The position numbers and the translations under genes were made by a program. Under the pieces are notes generated by a model. The model ran no database searches and was not told the DNA's origin. It worked only from the letters and a program-made list of their open reading frames with translations. This document shows positions 52,300 through 60,027 of a DNA stretch of 64,000 bases, in pieces (the first letter of the stretch is position 1; each line of letters opens with the position of its first letter). Origin of the DNA: Candidatus Woesearchaeota archaeon. Its GTDB lineage: Archaea; Nanobdellota; Nanobdellia; Woesearchaeales; JAHWIC01. Location of the stretch: NCBI GenBank assembly GCA_019322805.1, contig JAHWIC010000003.1, positions 33,121 through 97,120 of the forward strand. The letters are read 5' to 3'.

Positions 52300-53091
52300 A
52301 TGGTAAAAATAGGCATTATAGGTGGAAGCGGTTTAGAAGATCCAAAGATATTGAAAGAAGCTAAAGAAATAGAGGTAAATACACCTTATGGAAAACCAAG
52401 TTCACCCTTAACAATTGGAAAGATTGAAGGTATTGATGTTGTTCTGCTTTCAAGACATGGCAAGAAACATCAGATAATGCCGACAAATGTTCCTAACCAG
52501 GCAAATATTCATGCATTGAAAGAACAGGGCTGCACCCATATCCTTGCTTCATCTGCTGCTGGCTCTTTAAGAGGAGAGATCAAGCCAGGTGATTTTGTGA
52601 TTGTTGACCAGTTTATTGACAGAACAACAAAAAGGAAAAGCACTTTTTATGAAAAGGATCATGTCTGCCATATACCAACTGCAGAGCCTTTTTGTGATTA
52701 TTTAAGGGGTTTGCTTTCAGACTCTTGTAAAGAGCTTGACTTAAGATGCCATGGAAAAGGAGCTGTTATTACAATAGAAGGTCCAAGATTTTCAACAAAA
52801 GCAGAATCACATATGTTTAGAAGCTGGAAAGCTGATGTTATTAACATGTCAACTGTTCCAGAGTGTGTTTTAGCAAGGGAAGCAGGTTTGTGCTATGCAG
52901 TGGTTGTTATGAGCACTGACTATGACTGCTGGCATGAAACAGAAGAGCATGTTGATATACAGATGGTTCTGAAAACATTCAAGCAGAATGCAGAAAACGT
53001 TGTTAAGTTATTCACAAAAACAATTCCAAAGATAAAGGAAAATCCTGACTGTATGTGCAGGCAAAGCATAAAGACTGCTTTGATAAGCTGA
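52300..53091 (+). CDS. mtnP: S-methyl-5'-thioadenosine phosphorylase
   Basis: MtnP splits methylthioadenosine with phosphate into adenine and methylthioribose-1-phosphate. The opening KIGIIGGSGLEDP, phosphate-site SRHGKKH, and the signature NMSTVPECVLAREAGLCYAVVVMSTDYDCW are diagnostic. The C-terminus has a CxC pair (PDCMCRQS), as in the disulfide-rich archaeal MTAPII enzymes. At 263 residues it is standard. It lies with apt, mtnA and a possible MTRu-1P aldolase/dehydrogenase pair. Confidence 0.93.
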   Translation: MVKIGIIGGSGLEDPKILKEAKEIEVNTPYGKPSSPLTIGKIEGIDVVLLSRHGKKHQIMPTNVPNQANIHALKEQGCTHILASSAAGSLRGEIKPGDFVIVDQFIDRTTKRKSTFYEKDHVCHIPTAEPFCDYLRGLLSDSCKELDLRCHGKGAVITIEGPRFSTKAESHMFRSWKADVINMSTVPECVLAREAGLCYAVVVMSTDYDCWHETEEHVDIQMVLKTFKQNAENVVKLFTKTIPKIKENPDCMCRQSIKTALIS

Positions 53092-53141
53092 TTTGTAATA
53101 TAAATAACACAAATCTTAAATATAAGTTCATCTATTAACTA

Positions 53142-53240
53142 TACGGAGCAACTTAGGATAAGTTGATAGAAATATCGATTGAATAATATCTCTTCGGAGA
53201 TATTAGTTCTAAGCTCTGACAATTTCTTCTTTTCTTTTTT
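53142..53240 (+). ncRNA. Candidate small structured RNA (H/ACA-like)
   Basis: A CTTAAATATAA box (53115-53125) stands ~25 bases before an RNA that begins ACGGAGCAAC. Its lower stem pairs CGGAGC (53144-53149) with GCTCTG (53213-53218), immediately followed by ACA (53219-53221), as in an H/ACA guide RNA. An inner stem ends in AATATCTC-TTCG-GAGATATT. A pyrimidine-rich T tract (53222-53240) follows as a terminator. A K-turn is not clearly visible, so the class is tentative. The region has no ORF. Confidence 0.45.
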
Positions 53241-53263
53241 AATTACTGCGTTGATAAATTAAT

Positions 53264-53803
53264 TTACTCTTTTTTTGCCATTATTTCTGCAACTACTTCA
53301 TCCAGCTGCCCTTCTGCTATGAAAGGAGAGACTATCCCTTTGACTCTGTCCTCACTAAACTCACTGCTTCCCCTCCTTATTCCCAGCCCGGTAAAGCCGT
53401 AATCTGAATTTTCATTGAAATAGAACCAAGCCCATGCATCAAGGTTTTTTTCTCCATCATAAATGCGGAGCCACAGGCCGCTCCTGTAACGTTCGCCTCC
53501 TTTTCCTATTACATCTGGCGATAGAGACGCCCTTGCTCTTTCTGCAGCCTGCTTTAGCCAGGTTTGCTGGTCATCCATTCCCCTTAGTTCGTCCAAGGGC
53601 ACATCTTTCCCAAATTGAAGATGGCCGTTTCTGTAGCCTGCAAAAGCACCGTTATTAAGGTCAGAAATAGCCATGCCTAGCAGTCTTTCTGCTTCTAATT
53701 GAGGCTTATCAAACTTAACAATGCTAATTCCTGTTGAATCAACAGCGTGTTCTGAATATTTTAACATATGATACAGGCTTAACTTAGTCATTATTTTTCC
53801 CAT
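53264..53803 (-). CDS. Hypothetical protein (179 aa)
   Basis: The sequence (DQQTWLKQAAERARASLSPDVIGKGGERYRSGLWLRIYDGEKNLDAWAWFYFNENSDYGFTGLGIRRG) has mixed alpha-beta character and no recognised motif. It is soluble. Upstream is a CTCCAAGA/TCTTGGAG hairpin (about 53817-53836) in the presumed leader, and a TTTAAAT box at about 53881 within the end of the alcohol dehydrogenase gene. Confidence 0.5.
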   Translation of the reverse strand: MGKIMTKLSLYHMLKYSEHAVDSTGISIVKFDKPQLEAERLLGMAISDLNNGAFAGYRNGHLQFGKDVPLDELRGMDDQQTWLKQAAERARASLSPDVIGKGGERYRSGLWLRIYDGEKNLDAWAWFYFNENSDYGFTGLGIRRGSSEFSEDRVKGIVSPFIAEGQLDEVVAEIMAKKE

Positions 53804-53889
53804 TTTAGTCCCTCAATCTCCAAGAAAAATCTTGGAGTGTTACAAGCACACCCCTTTTGGAAAAGAAAGTCGAGGACTGTATTTAAATC

Positions 53890-54864
53890 TTACGGGATAA
53901 GAACAACCTTCAAAGACTCTTTTGCTTCTGACGCTATCTTGAATCCTTTTTGAATGTCTTCTAAAGGAAGCTTATTTGTTATCATATCTTTAACATTTAT
54001 TTTTTTGTTCTTTATTAATCCCAAGGATTCTTCTAAATCATTTGGAGCTGCTCCATAGCTTGATGTTGTTGTCCATTCATTCCTCCAGAGCTCAACAGTT
54101 GGAATTTCAACATTATCCTTAGGGATAGCAAAAAATAATATAATGCCTTTTTTATCTATACAATCAAAAGCCTGCTTAACAGCACTCATTGCGCCTGTGC
54201 AGATTATTATTCTATCAGCTTTAACATTAAGTTTATCTTTTGCATTAATCACTTCATCTGCACCAAACTCCTTCGCTTTCTTTAGATGATATTCATCAAT
54301 GTCAGTTGCAATTACTTTAGCTCCTTTTGCTTTAGCTAATTGTATATTTAATAACCCGGAAACACCAGAGCCTAGGATTAAAACACTATGTTCTTTCTTT
54401 ACATTTATTACTCGTTGACCTCTTACACAGCATGCCAAAGGCTCAATCATTGTTCCTTCTTCATAAGAAAGTTCATCAAGCAAATAAGTTCCTTGCTCAA
54501 CATTTATTTTTGGAACTCTTACGAATTCAGAAAAACCTCCTGGATCATAGTTTCCTTTATGCAGTGTCTCGCAAGCAGTATGGTTCCCTTCTAAGCAGTA
54601 TTTGCATTTATTGCATGGAACATGATGGCTGACAAAGACTTTATCACCAATCTTGAATTTATCTGACTTTGATTCAACTACATCACCAGCAATTTCATGG
54701 CCAAGGACTTTGCCTGCTTTCTTTTCCCTGTACCACTCCATAACGTCAGTGCCGCATATACCAGATGCTTTTACTTTAACCAGGAGCTCTCCTTCAGAAA
54801 TCTCTGGTTTTGGAAGTTCTTTTATTCGAATGTCAGAATTGCTGTAGTAGATTGCTGCTTTCAT
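53890..54864 (-). CDS. Zinc-dependent alcohol dehydrogenase (MDR family)
   Basis: The N-terminal catalytic domain has GICGTDVMEW (first zinc ligand Cys), GHEIAGDVVE, and the four-cysteine structural zinc loop PCNKCKYCLEGNHTAC. The nucleotide-binding domain has VLILGSGVSGLLNIQLAKAKG. The 324 residues match the sorbitol/threonine dehydrogenase branch. Substrate unknown. Its start overlaps the preceding small membrane gene by four bases, which in turn overlaps the LsrF-like aldolase, so an aldolase-dehydrogenase pathway is implied. Confidence 0.9.
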   Translation of the reverse strand: MKAAIYYSNSDIRIKELPKPEISEGELLVKVKASGICGTDVMEWYREKKAGKVLGHEIAGDVVESKSDKFKIGDKVFVSHHVPCNKCKYCLEGNHTACETLHKGNYDPGGFSEFVRVPKINVEQGTYLLDELSYEEGTMIEPLACCVRGQRVINVKKEHSVLILGSGVSGLLNIQLAKAKGAKVIATDIDEYHLKKAKEFGADEVINAKDKLNVKADRIIICTGAMSAVKQAFDCIDKKGIILFFAIPKDNVEIPTVELWRNEWTTTSSYGAAPNDLEESLGLIKNKKINVKDMITNKLPLEDIQKGFKIASEAKESLKVVLIP

Positions 54865-55112
54865 TTTTTATACAAGTACTTTAGCCATAATTTCTTGAAA
54901 AGAGGTAATGATGCTGTTGATAATACAAAAGCAACAGTAGGCACCAAAGCACTAAGCCATGGAGAGTCTGCCTCGATAATATACAAGAAAATAACAATTA
55001 TGATGTAAGTCATCACTGCTATTATTGACCTTCTTGTAAAGCTGGTTTCCCATGCTTTATCTGCTTCAACTCTCTTGTTCCTCTCAACAATAGCCTTGAT
55101 TTCTTTAATCAT
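54861..55112 (-). CDS. Small two-span membrane protein
   Basis: This 83-residue protein has a charged N-terminus (KEIKAIVERNKRVEADKAWE) and two hydrophobic helices (IIAVMTYIIIVIFLYIIEA and WLSALVPTVAFVLSTASLPLF), ending Lys-rich. It lies between an aldolase-like gene and an alcohol dehydrogenase gene with four-base overlaps on both sides. No family known; presumably an operon partner, perhaps a membrane scaffold or channel. Confidence 0.6.
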   Translation of the reverse strand: MIKEIKAIVERNKRVEADKAWETSFTRRSIIAVMTYIIIVIFLYIIEADSPWLSALVPTVAFVLSTASLPLFKKLWLKYLYKK

Positions 55113-55882
55113 TTCTTATACAGCTTTAAAGCTTCTTCAACAGAAGCATTCTTGTGAACAACTTCTCTTACAGCTTTTATCATTCCAATTGGATTATCTG
55201 ACTGAAATATGTTCCTTCCCATGTCAACTCCAGTAGCACCTGCAGTAACTGCATTCTTTGCCATCTCCAAGGCTGCTTTTTCTTCGATTTTCTTTCCGCC
55301 TGCTATAACAACAGGAACATTTCCGCATGCTTCAACAACTTTCTCAAATTCTTCGCAGAAATAGGTTTTTACAATGTGAGCACCAATTTCAACACAGATT
55401 CTTGACGCTAAGCCCAGGTATCTGGCGTCACGAACCATATCTTTTCCAACAGCTGTAACAGCCAGGACTGGAATTCCGTATTTTTCTCCTTCATTAACTA
55501 TTTTTGACAGATTCTCTATTGTTTGCTTTTCATACTCCGAACCAACAAAAACAGAACATGTAATTGCAGAAGCATTTATCCTTATTGCATCATCTATTGA
55601 TGTTGTTATTATCTCGTTTGACAATTCCTTTAGAATACTTTGCCCGCCAGAAACACGGAGTATAACTGGCTTGTCCATTTCAGCAGGAATCCAGTTCTTT
55701 AAAGCACCCCTTGTAATCATTAAAGCGTCTGCATAAGGCAGCAAAGGATTAACTGTTTTGCCTAAGTTGCGCAGGCCAGTAGTTGGACCCTGGAAATATC
55801 CGTGGTCAACTGCAAGCATAACGCATCTTTTAGTCTTTGGATTGATTATTCTTGATAATCTGTTTTTCATTCCCCAGTTCAT
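55109..55882 (-). CDS. LsrF/DhnA-type class I aldolase
   Basis: The protein of about 258 residues matches the COG1830 aldolase family and closely resembles LsrF: CVMLAVDHGYFQGPTTGL, ADALMITRGALK, VTAVGKDMVRDARYL, IVKTYF (Schiff-base lysine), VIAGGKK and GVDMGRNIFQSDNP. The family includes archaeal fructose-bisphosphate aldolases, DKFP-using enzymes and LsrF, so the substrate must be inferred. Next to mtnP/mtnA, methylthioribulose-1-phosphate is attractive. ATG 55882 is chosen because GGAGGG lies nine bases upstream; a TTG 15 bases earlier is inside the hairpin loop. Confidence 0.85.
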   Translation of the reverse strand: MNWGMKNRLSRIINPKTKRCVMLAVDHGYFQGPTTGLRNLGKTVNPLLPYADALMITRGALKNWIPAEMDKPVILRVSGGQSILKELSNEIITTSIDDAIRINASAITCSVFVGSEYEKQTIENLSKIVNEGEKYGIPVLAVTAVGKDMVRDARYLGLASRICVEIGAHIVKTYFCEEFEKVVEACGNVPVVIAGGKKIEEKAALEMAKNAVTAGATGVDMGRNIFQSDNPIGMIKAVREVVHKNASVEEALKLYKK

Positions 55883-55938
55883 TGAAAATCCCTCCAATTT
55901 TCAATGTCCCAGAAATTTCGAAGAAATTTCTAAGGACA
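55881..55938 (-). promoter_or_regulatory. Ribosome-binding site in a hairpin loop, plus upstream hairpin
   Basis: On the minus strand a perfect nine-base inverted repeat (ATTGAAAAT / ATTTTCAAT, 55881-55905) holds the Shine-Dalgarno GGAGGG in its seven-base loop and takes in the first two bases of the start codon. Directly before it a second hairpin (55905-55938) pairs TGTCC and AGAAATTTC across a GAA turn. The arrangement could control translation of the aldolase operon. Confidence 0.6.
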
Positions 55939-56086
55939 TTTTTGATAACCTCCGTAATAGACGAGAAGAAAGATGTGGTTTATATAAAGATTTTGGTAGT
56001 AAACCTTTTTAAACTTAGCTTGATTATAGTACTTAAAAAGAGGTTCTTTATTGTTTATTAAAGTAAATCAAGGATAGGAAAGCAAA

Positions 56087-56671
56087 ATGCCTGAAGACGA
56101 AACACCTGCACGACCAATAGAAGAAATCATTCCAGAGCTGGAAGAAGCATTTCCAGAGGTAGCCAAATTAGTCAGCAGAGTCAATGAAGACCCTGATTAT
56201 ATAGGCAGGCTTTTGCTGACTCTGGAGCTGAACAAGATAGACAGGGATTATCAAAAATTAGGGCAGCCAATAGTTTATCACAGGGAAGTTGACGAGATTG
56301 GGCTTGTTGTTTCCTTTTCTCTCGACCCTTTCTATAAAAGTGCAGACTATGAAGGTGAAGAAATACCTCCGCCGGAAGAAACTTTTAGTGACCAGGGCAG
56401 GGTGGAAATAATGCAACATCTTGGTGAAGAATGTATTCTAGGGATATTAGAGGGCATGTTAGCATGCCAGCAGGTAGAGCAATACCTTCTTGGGTTCTTT
56501 GGCATCAATACTTCTCCGTTTGATAAATTATATGACGAGAGAGGATTCATTGTTGCAGCCAAGCCCCTCTTTAAGATGAGTGTGGAAGGCGAAGAGCCAT
56601 CAGAAAGAGGATGGATGGGCATGGAGTATATGTCTTTCTTGCTGCATGAACTGAGGTCTTCTCAGGAGTAA
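56087..56671 (+). CDS. Hypothetical acidic protein
   Basis: This acidic protein of 194 residues (PEDETPARPIEEIIPELEEAFPEVAKLV) has no membrane segments. The middle includes EVDEIGLVVSFSLDPFYKSADYEGEEIPPPEETF. No family is recognised. It lies divergent from the aldolase operon with about 200 bases of promoter-like AT-rich DNA between. Confidence 0.5.
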   Translation: MPEDETPARPIEEIIPELEEAFPEVAKLVSRVNEDPDYIGRLLLTLELNKIDRDYQKLGQPIVYHREVDEIGLVVSFSLDPFYKSADYEGEEIPPPEETFSDQGRVEIMQHLGEECILGILEGMLACQQVEQYLLGFFGINTSPFDKLYDERGFIVAAKPLFKMSVEGEEPSERGWMGMEYMSFLLHELRSSQE

Positions 56672-56716
56672 ATAAGATTATTCAGATCATTAAAGACTCT
56701 TAACTTCCTAATTTAT

Positions 56717-56845
56717 TCAACTAGCCAAAGAATAACTTCCATTCTTCCTTAGTATTTCTATTATTTCCCCAATAGAAGGAGGCTTTGGCTTGCCTTCTTT
56801 TTCTCTCAGCTCTCTTGCACGATCAGCAGCTCCTAAAACCGAAAG
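56717..56845 (-). pseudogene. Possible antitoxin-like gene fragment
   Basis: On the minus strand an open frame without a usable start codon encodes GAADRARELREKEGKPKPPSIGEIIEILRKNGSYSLAS and ends in a stop. The composition resembles the C-terminus of a small antitoxin-type protein. It abuts the promoter of the toxin-antitoxin pair and may be a remnant of another such module. Could be chance. Confidence 0.25.
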
Positions 56846-56846
56846 A

Positions 56847-56880
56847 TTTATATATAGGATATACTTATACTATAGTATAA
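56847..56880 (+). promoter_or_regulatory. Promoter and 16-bp palindromic operator of the toxin-antitoxin pair
   Basis: TTTATATA (56847-56854) is a TATA box. The perfect palindrome TTATACTATAGTATAA (56865-56880) spans the predicted transcription start, 19 bases before the antitoxin ATG. A dimeric HTH antitoxin would be expected to bind such a site and autoregulate. Confidence 0.6.
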
Positions 56881-56899
56881 ACTTATATGGTGAACTAAA

Positions 56900-57169
56900 A
56901 TGACTACAGAAGTTTTACATTACCCCAGGCTTGACACAATACTCCATGTTGAAAAAATAATAAGGGTAGCTATGGAGCCACTATCAAAAAATGAGATAGA
57001 CAGAAGGCTGCCTAAAAAGATTATGAGGCCTACACTAAATCTTATTCTTAAATATTTGGAAGAAAGCGGCAAGATTGCCATTCTTAAAGAGGGCATAATC
57101 TGGATTTACAAAGCAGATATAAGCCCTAAGCTTAGAGCAAAGCTCAAAAAAGGAGTAACTGTGATGTAA
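56900..57169 (+). CDS. Putative winged-helix antitoxin
   Basis: The 89-residue protein contains IIRVAMEPLSKNEIDRRLPKKIMRPTLNLILKYLEESGKIAILKEGIIWIYK, a compact winged-helix. A helix-turn-helix is followed by a wing, and the C-terminus is basic. It is one base from a RelE-like ORF, and both follow a palindromic promoter. That organisation identifies a type II toxin-antitoxin module with the antitoxin first. Confidence 0.6.
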   Translation: MTTEVLHYPRLDTILHVEKIIRVAMEPLSKNEIDRRLPKKIMRPTLNLILKYLEESGKIAILKEGIIWIYKADISPKLRAKLKKGVTVM

Positions 57170-57170
57170 G

Positions 57171-57539
57171 ATGGATAAGGAAATTGTTGTAAAATTTGAC
57201 CCTGATGCCTATAAAGAGTATGAGGAATTGCAGGAACTTGTCACTAAAGGCAAACAAGCTAAGAAAAAGCCAACATATGACCAGTTACTCACTTCAATAA
57301 ACACTGCTTTAAGAAACCTCAAGGCTGACCCCCATTATGGCGACCTTATTCCAAGAAAATACATATCTAAAGGAGTAGTTCAAAGGTATGGCACTGATAA
57401 AATACTAAGAGTAGAATTAGTTGGATATTGGAGACTTCTGTATACGCTTATCGGAGATGAGGTTAAGATTATTGCGTTTATTCTAGAGTTTATGGATCAT
57501 GATAAGTACAATAAAATATTTGGCTATAAGAAGAAATAG
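57171..57539 (+). CDS. RelE/ParE-like toxin
   Basis: The C-terminal half (LRVELVGYWRLLYTLIGDEVKIIAFILEFMDHDKYNKIFGY) has the RelE-superfamily pattern of a Tyr-Arg-Leu strand, then a hydrophobic strand ending in a charged His/Asp-Tyr motif. The N-terminus has the expected long helix. RelE toxins cleave mRNA on the ribosome, ParE toxins target gyrase; the subtype cannot be told. 122 residues is slightly long for the family. Confidence 0.65.
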   Translation: MDKEIVVKFDPDAYKEYEELQELVTKGKQAKKKPTYDQLLTSINTALRNLKADPHYGDLIPRKYISKGVVQRYGTDKILRVELVGYWRLLYTLIGDEVKIIAFILEFMDHDKYNKIFGYKKK

Positions 57540-57585
57540 CTCTGCATCTTGGGGTTTTTAGGTCTTTTTCTCAATTGAACTCGCT

Positions 57586-58614
57586 CTATAGAAAAACATT
57601 ACTTATCTCTTCAGGCTTAACAACCCCTTTCTCTGTTATAATCCCTTTAATGTATTTAGCTGGTGTGACATCAAAAGCTGGATTTAAAGCTTTAGAGCCA
57701 GGAGAAGCAACTAAAATCTTTCTCATTTTTCCGTCTTCATCAGGTCCTGTCTGATAGAGAACCTCATCTTCACTTCTTTCTTCAATTGGAATGTCTTTGC
57801 CTGACTTGCAGTTTAAGTCAATTGTTGATGTTGGAGCAGCAACATAGAATGGAATGTTAAACTCTTTTGCAGCAATTGCTTTTTCAAATGTTCCTATCTT
57901 ATTTGCAGCATCGCCATTTGCAGCTATGCGGTCAGCACCGACAATAACCATATCTATCTTTCCTAATGACATTAGATGAGCTCCTGCATTGTCTGGGATA
58001 ATAACATGAGGGACTTTTTCATTTTTCAATTCCCACGCAGTTAACCTTGCACCTTGGCTTCTTGGTCTTGTTTCATCAACATAAACAAAAACCTTTTTTC
58101 CAGCCCTATGTGCAGCATAAACTGGTGATAAGGCAGTTCCATAATCAACAAAAGCAAGCCAGCCAGCATTACAATGTGTTTCAATGTTAAAGCCTTCTTC
58201 AATCAATTCAGCACCATACTCACCAATCTTCTTACAGGCAGCAGCATCTTCATCTGCAATAGCTTGCGCTTCTTTAACTGCAGTTTCTTTTGGATTTTCT
58301 GATTCTTTTGCAGCATTAAAAATACGGTTTGTAGCATGAAACAAGTTCTGTGCAGTTGGTCTTGCTGCTTCAATGTCTTTTTTCGCTTTCTCGATATCTG
58401 CACCTTCCAAAAAAGCCTGTGCCATTGCAAAGCCAGCTGTTGCACCTATTGCACCAGCACCTCTAACAAGCATTGTTTTGATAGCATTACAAGTATCTAG
58501 GTGATTCTTAGACTCATAAATCTTAAACTCAAAAGGCAGTAGATTCTGCTCTATTAAAAAAACAGAGCTTCCTTCCACCCAAACTGTTCTGTAATTTTTG
58601 TTGTCGACTTTCAT
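57586..58614 (-). CDS. mtnA: S-methyl-5-thioribose-1-phosphate isomerase
   Basis: MtnA converts methylthioribose-1-phosphate to methylthioribulose-1-phosphate. It belongs to the eIF2B-like isomerases. Diagnostic blocks are TMLVRGAGAIGATAGFAMAQAF, THCNAGWLAF with the active-site Cys, VYVDETRPRSQGARLTAWEL and VIVGADRIAANGDAANKIGT with the catalytic Asp. The 342 residues are typical. A related archaeal ribose-1,5-bisphosphate isomerase cannot be fully excluded. It starts in a four-base overlap with the DUF1385 gene upstream. Confidence 0.9.
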   Translation of the reverse strand: MKVDNKNYRTVWVEGSSVFLIEQNLLPFEFKIYESKNHLDTCNAIKTMLVRGAGAIGATAGFAMAQAFLEGADIEKAKKDIEAARPTAQNLFHATNRIFNAAKESENPKETAVKEAQAIADEDAAACKKIGEYGAELIEEGFNIETHCNAGWLAFVDYGTALSPVYAAHRAGKKVFVYVDETRPRSQGARLTAWELKNEKVPHVIIPDNAGAHLMSLGKIDMVIVGADRIAANGDAANKIGTFEKAIAAKEFNIPFYVAAPTSTIDLNCKSGKDIPIEERSEDEVLYQTGPDEDGKMRKILVASPGSKALNPAFDVTPAKYIKGIITEKGVVKPEEISNVFL

Positions 58615-59501
58615 AATACACCCTTTAAAGCCTTTAAAGCAACCTTGATCATCCTCTCAGTCGGCTCTTTTGTAGTTATCTTCTGCAATAACAGGCCGGG
58701 CTTTATGATTATCCTCATTACACTGCCTCCTCTGAACTTATCGCTCAGCTTTAGGCCTTCATACGAAATGCCTGCGATTACAGGAACAACTATAATCCTT
58801 AATGAAAGCAGGATGGCTTTCTTGCTGATAAAGCTTAGGTTAACAAATCCGGGAAAGAAATGCATAACTATTGATGGCAATACAGAGAATATTGCTATAG
58901 CAATCAGCAGCACAATTATCATGAAGCTTGTGCCGCATCTTGGATGCAGTGTTGAAAACTTCTTTATGTTGTTCATTGTAAGGGCTTTGCCGGATTCATA
59001 GCAGTGTATAACCTTGTGCTCTGCTCCGTGGTACTGGAAAAGCCTTCTTACATCCTTCATAAATGAAACTCCTATAATATAGCTGACAAAGAAAACAATT
59101 CTCATCAAACCGTCAATAAGATTGAATAGTATTGGAGCTGCTTCTTCCCTTAAACCAAAAAGGTTTGTTAAGGCATATGGTAAAGCTATGAAGAATACAA
59201 TAACTATTCCGAAAGCAGCAATAAATGTAAGTGTAAGCTCCCACGGCTTTATCTCTTCTTCACCTTCATCTGTTGATTGCTCAGCGCTCCACATCAAAGC
59301 CTTTATTCCGATATACATCATGCTGAACAGATTGACCATACCTCTTATGAACAGCAGCTTTTTGAATCTGCCTCGTTTCTTCAGCCTTTGCTTCTTTGAT
59401 ATAATCTTCTTTCCTTTTCTGATAGAAGTGCATATCTTTCTCTCAGACTTCATCATAACTCCTTCTATTACTGCTTGTCCGCCAACATCCTTTCTTGTCA
59501 T
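58611..59501 (-). CDS. DUF1385 (YqhQ-like) membrane protein
   Basis: Clear family landmarks are present: GGQAVIEGVMMK at the start, YHGAEHKVIHCYE, LHPRCGTSFM, and a C-terminal PGLLLQKITTKEPTERM. About four membrane segments occupy the middle and 296 residues is typical. YqhQ-type proteins are widespread in Firmicutes; their function is not established. It overlaps both the upstream YkgJ-like gene and mtnA by four bases. Confidence 0.85.
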   Translation of the reverse strand: MTRKDVGGQAVIEGVMMKSERKICTSIRKGKKIISKKQRLKKRGRFKKLLFIRGMVNLFSMMYIGIKALMWSAEQSTDEGEEEIKPWELTLTFIAAFGIVIVFFIALPYALTNLFGLREEAAPILFNLIDGLMRIVFFVSYIIGVSFMKDVRRLFQYHGAEHKVIHCYESGKALTMNNIKKFSTLHPRCGTSFMIIVLLIAIAIFSVLPSIVMHFFPGFVNLSFISKKAILLSLRIIVVPVIAGISYEGLKLSDKFRGGSVMRIIIKPGLLLQKITTKEPTERMIKVALKALKGVL

Positions 59502-59812
59502 TTTCTTTTCAGAAATGAATCAAATGCTAATTTTTCAGGCTTGCAGCTCCCATTGATTAATTCTGATGGATATTCTCTGCAGACCCCAGGTCTGTATTGG
59601 TAAATCCTGCATTCATATAGTTTTCCTTTTTTCTTAAGGAATATGCATTTGTTGTTTTTCTTGTCTTTCATATAAGTATTCTTTAAATCATCAATGTAAA
59701 CAAAATCCACTTCATCATAATCGGCTTTTTTAATCCTTCTTATGTCTGCGGAATAGAGCCTGGGAGGGTAACAACATTCACCGCAACGTTTGCATTTGAA
59801 GTTCTTTATCAT
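59498..59812 (-). CDS. YkgJ-family cysteine cluster protein
   Basis: The core FKCKRCGECCYPPRL, then CIFLKKKGKLYECRIYQYRPGVCREYP, gives the CxxCxxCC...C...C...C pattern of the YkgJ/Fe-chelating family, which probably binds zinc or an iron cluster. The frame is open upstream to 59947 with additional cysteines (ADCGCEPNDC). ATG 59812 is preferred because it begins the conserved domain and the upstream part is AT-rich promoter-like DNA. It overlaps the DUF1385 gene by four bases. Confidence 0.75.
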   Translation of the reverse strand: MIKNFKCKRCGECCYPPRLYSADIRRIKKADYDEVDFVYIDDLKNTYMKDKKNNKCIFLKKKGKLYECRIYQYRPGVCREYPSELINGSCKPEKLAFDSFLKRK

Positions 59813-59924
59813 TGTCTTACAATCATTAGGTTCACAACCACAATCAGCCAAACAGAGTTTGACTAAATGATGGAATTTAAGGATATTTTTGAATTTTTGT
59901 TTTAAACTTTTAAAATTAAATAAT

Positions 59925-60027
59925 AACAAACGCAACCACATGCGCAACTAATTCTTCTGCCTTTTGTGCACCTATTGATTAGTTTTTTGTTGATTTTTTC
60001 TATTGATTTCTTTTTATTGATTGTTCT
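59925..60027 (-). repeat. Degenerate family I repeat
   Basis: The minus-strand sequence begins AATCAATAAAAAGAAATCAATAG, close to the left end of the copy at 26290. On the plus strand it also carries the ATGCGCAACTAATT motif seen at the right end of copies 1 and 2. The central hairpins are missing. It covers the last bases of the exonuclease-like gene and the DNA upstream of the YkgJ gene. Confidence 0.5.
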
